Source: an uncultured bacterium (lineage in GTDB: Bacteria > Planctomycetota > UBA8108). Taken from it: a stretch of DNA of 9,558 bases. This document shows positions 7,001 through 9,558 of the stretch, piece after piece. The stretch spans positions 1-9,558 of the forward strand of contig CAJWZY010000061.1 of assembly GCA_913050545.1 (NCBI GenBank), given 5' to 3'. Below the pieces are notes generated by a model. It saw only the letters and a list, made by a program, of their open reading frames with translations. It ran no database searches and had not been told where the DNA came from. A program made the translations under genes and the position numbers. The first letter of the stretch is position 1, and every line of letters starts with the position of its first letter.

Positions 7001-9558
7001 ACATCCTGGTGCTCGATCATGCGCCCAGGGATATCGAGGGGGTGGTATCGGGGGTCATTACCGCCGAACCGCAGGGCCCTCTCAGCCACCTGTCGATCAG
7101 GACAGCGCGAAGAAATACACCGAACGCATTTCTCGAGGGGGCTGTCTCCGCCTTCACCCCCTTTGAGGGGCAGCTTGTCAGGCTCGAGGTGCAGGCCGAT
7201 GAGTACCTGCTGCAAGCAGCAACCCTCGAAGAGGCCGAGGTCTTCTGGGCGGAAAACCGCCCCAGCCTGGCCGCGCCGCCGCAAAGGGATACAGAATTCA
7301 GCGAGCTGACCAGCCTCGCTGAGATGGATCTCACCGCTGAGGGCACAGAGCTCATCGCCCGCTTCGGAGGCAAGACGGTCAACCTTGCCCGGCTGCAGGA
7401 GACACTCTCAGGAGAGTTTGCGAGCTATGGCGAGGTCGGCTTTGGAATTCCCATCCACTATTACATGGATTTCATCCGGAACAACCGCCTGTTCTCCACC
7501 ATTGACCCGCTTCGCATTGTCACCTACGAGGAATACATCGATGAGCTCTTCGCCTCCGAGGAGTTCCAGTCCAGCTCTGAATACCGATTCCAGAGCCTGG
7601 AGGTCTTAAGGGACCATATGGAGGACAGGGGAGTCATCGATTCCGAGCTGGTGGCCGCCATTGCCGGGCGGGTCGACACCGTTTTCGGATCCACAACTGC
7701 AAAGGTACGGCTGCGCTCATCCTCCAATGTTGAAGACGCGCTTGAGTTCAACGGCGCCGGGCTCTACAGCTCATCTTCGGCCTGTGCCGCAGACGATCTC
7801 GATACAGATGATAATGGCCCCTCCCGCTGTGAAGCTGACCGCGACAGCGAACGCGGGATCGCGCGGGCGCTGCGAAGGGTCTGGAGCAGTCTCTGGAACT
7901 TCCGCGCGGTCGAGGAGCGTGCCTTTTACGGGATCGACCATGACCTCGTCGGCATGGGTGTCCTCGTCAGTCGTACCTTCGATAACGAGAGGGCCAACGG
8001 TGTGGTCTTCACCGGCAACCCGTCCAATCCTCTCGACTCACGCTACCTGGTAACCTCCCAGGTCGGAGAAAACAGCGTCGTCAGCCCTGACCCTGGAGTC
8101 TCCACAGCGGTTGACCTCCTCCTTGTAGACGATGGTGCCGTCCTCGACATCACCCGGTCGACGAAATCATCGCTCCTTGGCGCAGGAGAAAACGTGCTCT
8201 CGGATGAACAGCTAGAGGAGCTGGGACAGGTCCTCTGGCACATCGATCGTAACTTCCCCATCGAGACCGGCGAGCGCGACCGCGACGAGGTCGTTCTCGA
8301 CCTCGAGTTCAAGATTGAAGAGAACGGGTCCCTGGCCATCAAGCAGGTCAGGCCGTTCCTGCGTAATGCCCCCCTGCCCCCGCGGCCCGAATTCGAGCTG
8401 GTCATTCCTGCTGAAACGACCGCCTGCGTAGGTTTCGGCAACGCCAGCATCCAGCGTGATCCAAGAAGCGTCTACGAGTTGAAAAGCCAGGTCCAGCTCC
8501 AAAGCGGCACCCACCTGCTGCCTACCGCCAACCTGGTTTCCACGCTCGACCTCATCCGGGAGGTTCGCTTCGGACCGGACTCCGCTGTGCTGGAGCCGGC
8601 CGGGCCGGGACTCCTTCGCGCCAGCCGGATTGCCAACAACGATGGGAGCACCCGGCACAGGTTCATCTTCGACCAGGTCTTCGTCATCGACGGCAACCAT
8701 CGCCTGAAATTAAAACTCTTCCTCCTCGAACCCTTCAGGGCCAGGGGAGAGGATCTCATCGAGGGCTCACTCGTCCTCGATGATGCCTATCTCGAGACCG
8801 GGCTCTCGCTGCAGGCGGAGATAACCTCCCTGGAAGATCCCGACATGAGGTTGTTCCTCGACTACAACTCCTGCTCCTATGAAAATCTCGATCTCTGGGA
8901 AGCAGGCGCTACCCTGGAGGACGGCACCCGCATCTCCATCATCGAGCGCTACCGTCCACCACAGAACGAAGAGTTCGGCCCCATTCGAATGCAGAGAGGT
9001 GACGTCACCCTGCGCGGGCAGCGGCGGAGCACCTCATCCTACTGGAACCTGGTCTACTCGGCCTCACGGCACAACACCTTTGTACGCCACTGGATCCTGC
9101 TGGATCCCCCGGTCGAGGTCGAGGGCTTCGAAGAGCCGGTGGCCATTGTCGAGCTGGTGGCCCCGCAGACCAACAGCGCGGGAGAGATCCTCCAGGAACC
9201 GGTGGGGAAATACCTCAGCGCCTCTTTCACAGAGCTTGGGCGGGCAGCCGTCAACTCCTACAGCCACGACCTCTACACCGAGCCGGAAGGTCCCATCCTG
9301 CAGCGAGGAGATGTGGACGGGGACGGCCGGTTGTCCATCACAGATGCCATCACCGCGCTGCGCTACCTCTTCACAGATGGAGAACAACCCGGCTGCCTGA
9401 AAACAGCCGATGCCGATGACGATGGGCTCCTCTCGGTAACCGATGCAGTCCGGATCCTCGGCTATCTCTTCCGCGGCGACGACCCGTTGCCCGGTCCGTT
9501 CAGGGAATGCGGGCTGGACCCGAGCGAAGATGAGCTCAGCTGCGAATCCTACCAGGCT
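4096..9558 (+). CDS. Secreted multidomain PEP-synthase/dikinase-like protein, partial
   Basis: One frame of 1821 codons is open to the right edge; no stop is seen. Numbering is from ATG 4096. Residues 1-39 are a Sec signal peptide (hydrophobic 17-33, cleavage after ALA39). Residues 41-71 carry two DCN-type Asp/Cys motifs (Cys42, 61, 70). About 79-757 hold fourteen FG-GAP/VCBS repeats. About 760-960 are an unrecognised domain (LDLKFVMPV; YYIGSISRM). About 960-1050 form a PEP-utiliser swivelling domain with PLSHLSIRTARR, phosphohistidine candidate His998. About 1085-1425 form a PPDK_N/PEP-synthase ATP-grasp domain: GGKTVNLARL (Lys1093), LRSSSNVED (Arg1207), GVVFTGNP (1302 on), QVGENSVV (Glu1325), DLEF (Asp1402, Glu1404) and KQVRP (Gln1417, Arg1419). 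Residues 1421-1735 are beta-rich and unrecognised. Residues 1737-1816 form a paired dockerin-like module with a Cys-rich tail. There is no pyruvate/PEP TIM barrel, so the phosphoryl acceptor is unknown. Full length is probably only a little more than 1821 residues. Confidence 0.93.
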   Translation, partial: MKNLPAILQMSLTQRALFQLLSTALIATVMLAGSRHALAVDCNRNGVEDRIDITANTSPDCNDNGIPDECELAPLQFGLREQAITVGRFPRAITFGDFDGDGDNDLVTANKDADTSSTLSFLTNDGTGSFTRSDIEATVRASSIASADLDGDGDLDLVTANFFTIEIFWNDGGGDFSEPASIEVARATRFVTTGDINQDGLPDLVFTNTSNDDVSLKLNEGGRSFSAILSIPVGDYPTAAAIEDFNGDQLADILALNSHDDNVTLIPGNGDGTFGEARTFPVGAASPTQLAVADLDLDGDMDLATANRESVSILHNDGNGNLEPVEEFSARPSQILTADLDGDGDREIAFGSTRDSVVSILVNVNGRFMTAPVTFPVEFAPGLLAVCDLNSDGNPEVISAFERFTSVGILWNKDQGAVVLDPVLVDMGPAPHAATIGDFDNDGFLDVATGDGNGRSITVFGNTNGTLRPRRTVAAGEYLNAIDSGDFDGDGDLDLVTGAMMSSHMQIFDNVGNLVFRREGRLVTGTRPFQVQVAELNGDGFPEVVSANEGAGTITVWLNRADGNGTFSGRRDYRVGRQPACSDSADFNGDGFNDIVVANRGSRNISILLNQGNGLFANATEIPFDGAPYYVAAGDFNRDGLADVAVANPSGRAVVILTGRGDGTFEAGASYDAGGAPYSLIVHDINGDGLPDVVTGNSEGGTISILLNLGDGTLGFGLAYEAGGGPRFVVAGDLDNDSDADIVAANHDSRDMTFYYNQAPTVLSVTHLEEICTELDYHELATSSPRGLDLKFVMPVRPGEPGTLPVLYQNGRLFDLHQDFLTQTFPKRFPLLGPDEYNRLVGLRDTRQYYIGSISRMATEEGTVFGFSVYTDISSSAAELLTLEEVRSIYDHFAQTFHQGPLAYLPDSVPARENAAAWEDPGFPILFDTRNISADYVPYTQAVGYGTVKILDQESFEEANDNGRISFQDILVLDHAPRDIEGVVSGVITAEPQGPLSHLSIRTARRNTPNAFLEGAVSAFTPFEGQLVRLEVQADEYLLQAATLEEAEVFWAENRPSLAAPPQRDTEFSELTSLAEMDLTAEGTELIARFGGKTVNLARLQETLSGEFASYGEVGFGIPIHYYMDFIRNNRLFSTIDPLRIVTYEEYIDELFASEEFQSSSEYRFQSLEVLRDHMEDRGVIDSELVAAIAGRVDTVFGSTTAKVRLRSSSNVEDALEFNGAGLYSSSSACAADDLDTDDNGPSRCEADRDSERGIARALRRVWSSLWNFRAVEERAFYGIDHDLVGMGVLVSRTFDNERANGVVFTGNPSNPLDSRYLVTSQVGENSVVSPDPGVSTAVDLLLVDDGAVLDITRSTKSSLLGAGENVLSDEQLEELGQVLWHIDRNFPIETGERDRDEVVLDLEFKIEENGSLAIKQVRPFLRNAPLPPRPEFELVIPAETTACVGFGNASIQRDPRSVYELKSQVQLQSGTHLLPTANLVSTLDLIREVRFGPDSAVLEPAGPGLLRASRIANNDGSTRHRFIFDQVFVIDGNHRLKLKLFLLEPFRARGEDLIEGSLVLDDAYLETGLSLQAEITSLEDPDMRLFLDYNSCSYENLDLWEAGATLEDGTRISIIERYRPPQNEEFGPIRMQRGDVTLRGQRRSTSSYWNLVYSASRHNTFVRHWILLDPPVEVEGFEEPVAIVELVAPQTNSAGEILQEPVGKYLSASFTELGRAAVNSYSHDLYTEPEGPILQRGDVDGDGRLSITDAITALRYLFTDGEQPGCLKTADADDDGLLSVTDAVRILGYLFRGDDPLPGPFRECGLDPSEDELSCESYQA
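4384..6321 (+). repeat. Fourteen FG-GAP/VCBS repeats within the CDS
   Basis: A tandem protein repeat with a calcium-loop consensus D-[FLI]-[DN]-x-D-x-[DLFN]-x-[DE]-[ILV]. The motifs start at residues 97, 148, 195, 244, 294, 339, 388, 438, 486, 535, 586, 635, 684 and 733, giving spacings of 45 to 51 and mostly 48 to 51. Most units follow the pattern GDFDGDGDLDLVTAN, then a strand such as SILLN, then NGDGTF. Repeats of this class fold as integrin-like beta-propeller blades. Fourteen units would suit two seven-bladed propellers. The repeats vary at DNA level, so they are old rather than recent duplications. Unit 10 begins with Glu instead of Asp, and units 4 and 14 depart from the DGD core (DFNGDQLADI and DLDNDSDADI). 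Confidence 0.9.
6961..8424 (+). other. Phosphohistidine plus ATP-grasp catalytic region
   Basis: This marks the enzyme core inside the large CDS. The swivelling domain begins near DILVLDHAPRDIEGVVSGVI and carries His998 in PLSHLS; it ends near QLVRLEV. A short linker (to about residue 1085) leads into the ATP-grasp domain, which opens with GGKTVNLARL and closes with IKQVRPF. In the PEP synthase/PPDK families the ATP-grasp domain transfers the ATP beta-phosphate to this histidine, which then passes it to an acceptor. Every residue I know to be important in the family is present by motif comparison. Domain order and residue roles come from family knowledge; no alignment was run. Confidence 0.85.
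9304..9549 (+). other. Dockerin-like paired EF-hand module
   Basis: Two calcium-loop/helix units lie inside the large CDS. The first is GDVDGDGRLSITDAITALRY with its loop starting at Asp1739. The second is DADDDGLLSVTDAVRILGYL with its loop starting at Asp1772. Each is followed by an LF-containing turn, and Cys1767 sits between them. The module is followed by ECGLDPSEDELSC (Cys1805, Cys1816). This has the dockerin type I layout, although the Cys-bounded tail is the version I associate with planctomycete secreted proteins rather than with cellulosomes. It probably anchors or docks the protein outside the cell. No cohesin is present in the window. Confidence 0.8.

Overview
The window looks like chromosomal DNA from a GC-rich bacterium with an elaborate secretome, most likely a planctomycete or a close environmental relative. 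The main evidence is in the large right-hand gene. Its mature N-terminus carries thrombospondin-type-3-like Asp/Cys motifs (DCNRNG, then DCNDNGIPDEC). Its C-terminus carries a paired EF-hand/dockerin-like module followed by a Cys-Gly-x-Asp-Pro-x-Glu-Asp tail. From memory, both are common in exported planctomycete proteins. The assignment is inference; no rRNA or other marker gene is present.

Layout: (1) Positions 1-1339, minus strand, hold the N-terminal 446 residues of an unrecognised membrane-anchored protein whose 3' end lies outside the window. (2) A divergent intergenic region (1340-1512) carries a possible 17-codon leader ORF and an imperfect dyad. (3) A class II-type histone deacetylase/acetylpolyamine amidohydrolase-family enzyme is encoded at 1513-2484, plus strand. 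(4) A lipoprotein with TPR-like helices and a C-terminal TlpA/thioredoxin domain is encoded at 2566-3861. (5) A 234-bp gap holds a dyad overlapping a TATAAAT box. (6) From 4096 to the right edge there is one open frame of 1821 codons without a stop. It encodes a secreted protein with this order: signal peptide, Asp/Cys calcium motifs, fourteen FG-GAP/VCBS repeats, an unrecognised domain, a phosphohistidine swivelling domain, a PEP-synthase-type ATP-grasp domain, a beta-rich region and a dockerin-like pair. The two largest coding regions both run off the window edges.

The most interesting object is this last protein. The ATP-grasp catalytic residues and the phosphohistidine look intact, but the protein has a Sec-type signal peptide and is otherwise built from extracellular calcium-dependent modules. 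The histidine domain comes before the ATP-grasp domain, as in plant glucan water dikinases and unlike PEP synthase or PPDK. No PEP/pyruvate TIM barrel is visible.

The genes do not form an obvious pathway. The deacetylase and the thioredoxin lipoprotein could be co-transcribed (81-bp gap). The thioredoxin lipoprotein could help with disulfides in exported proteins such as its Cys-containing neighbour, but that link is speculative.
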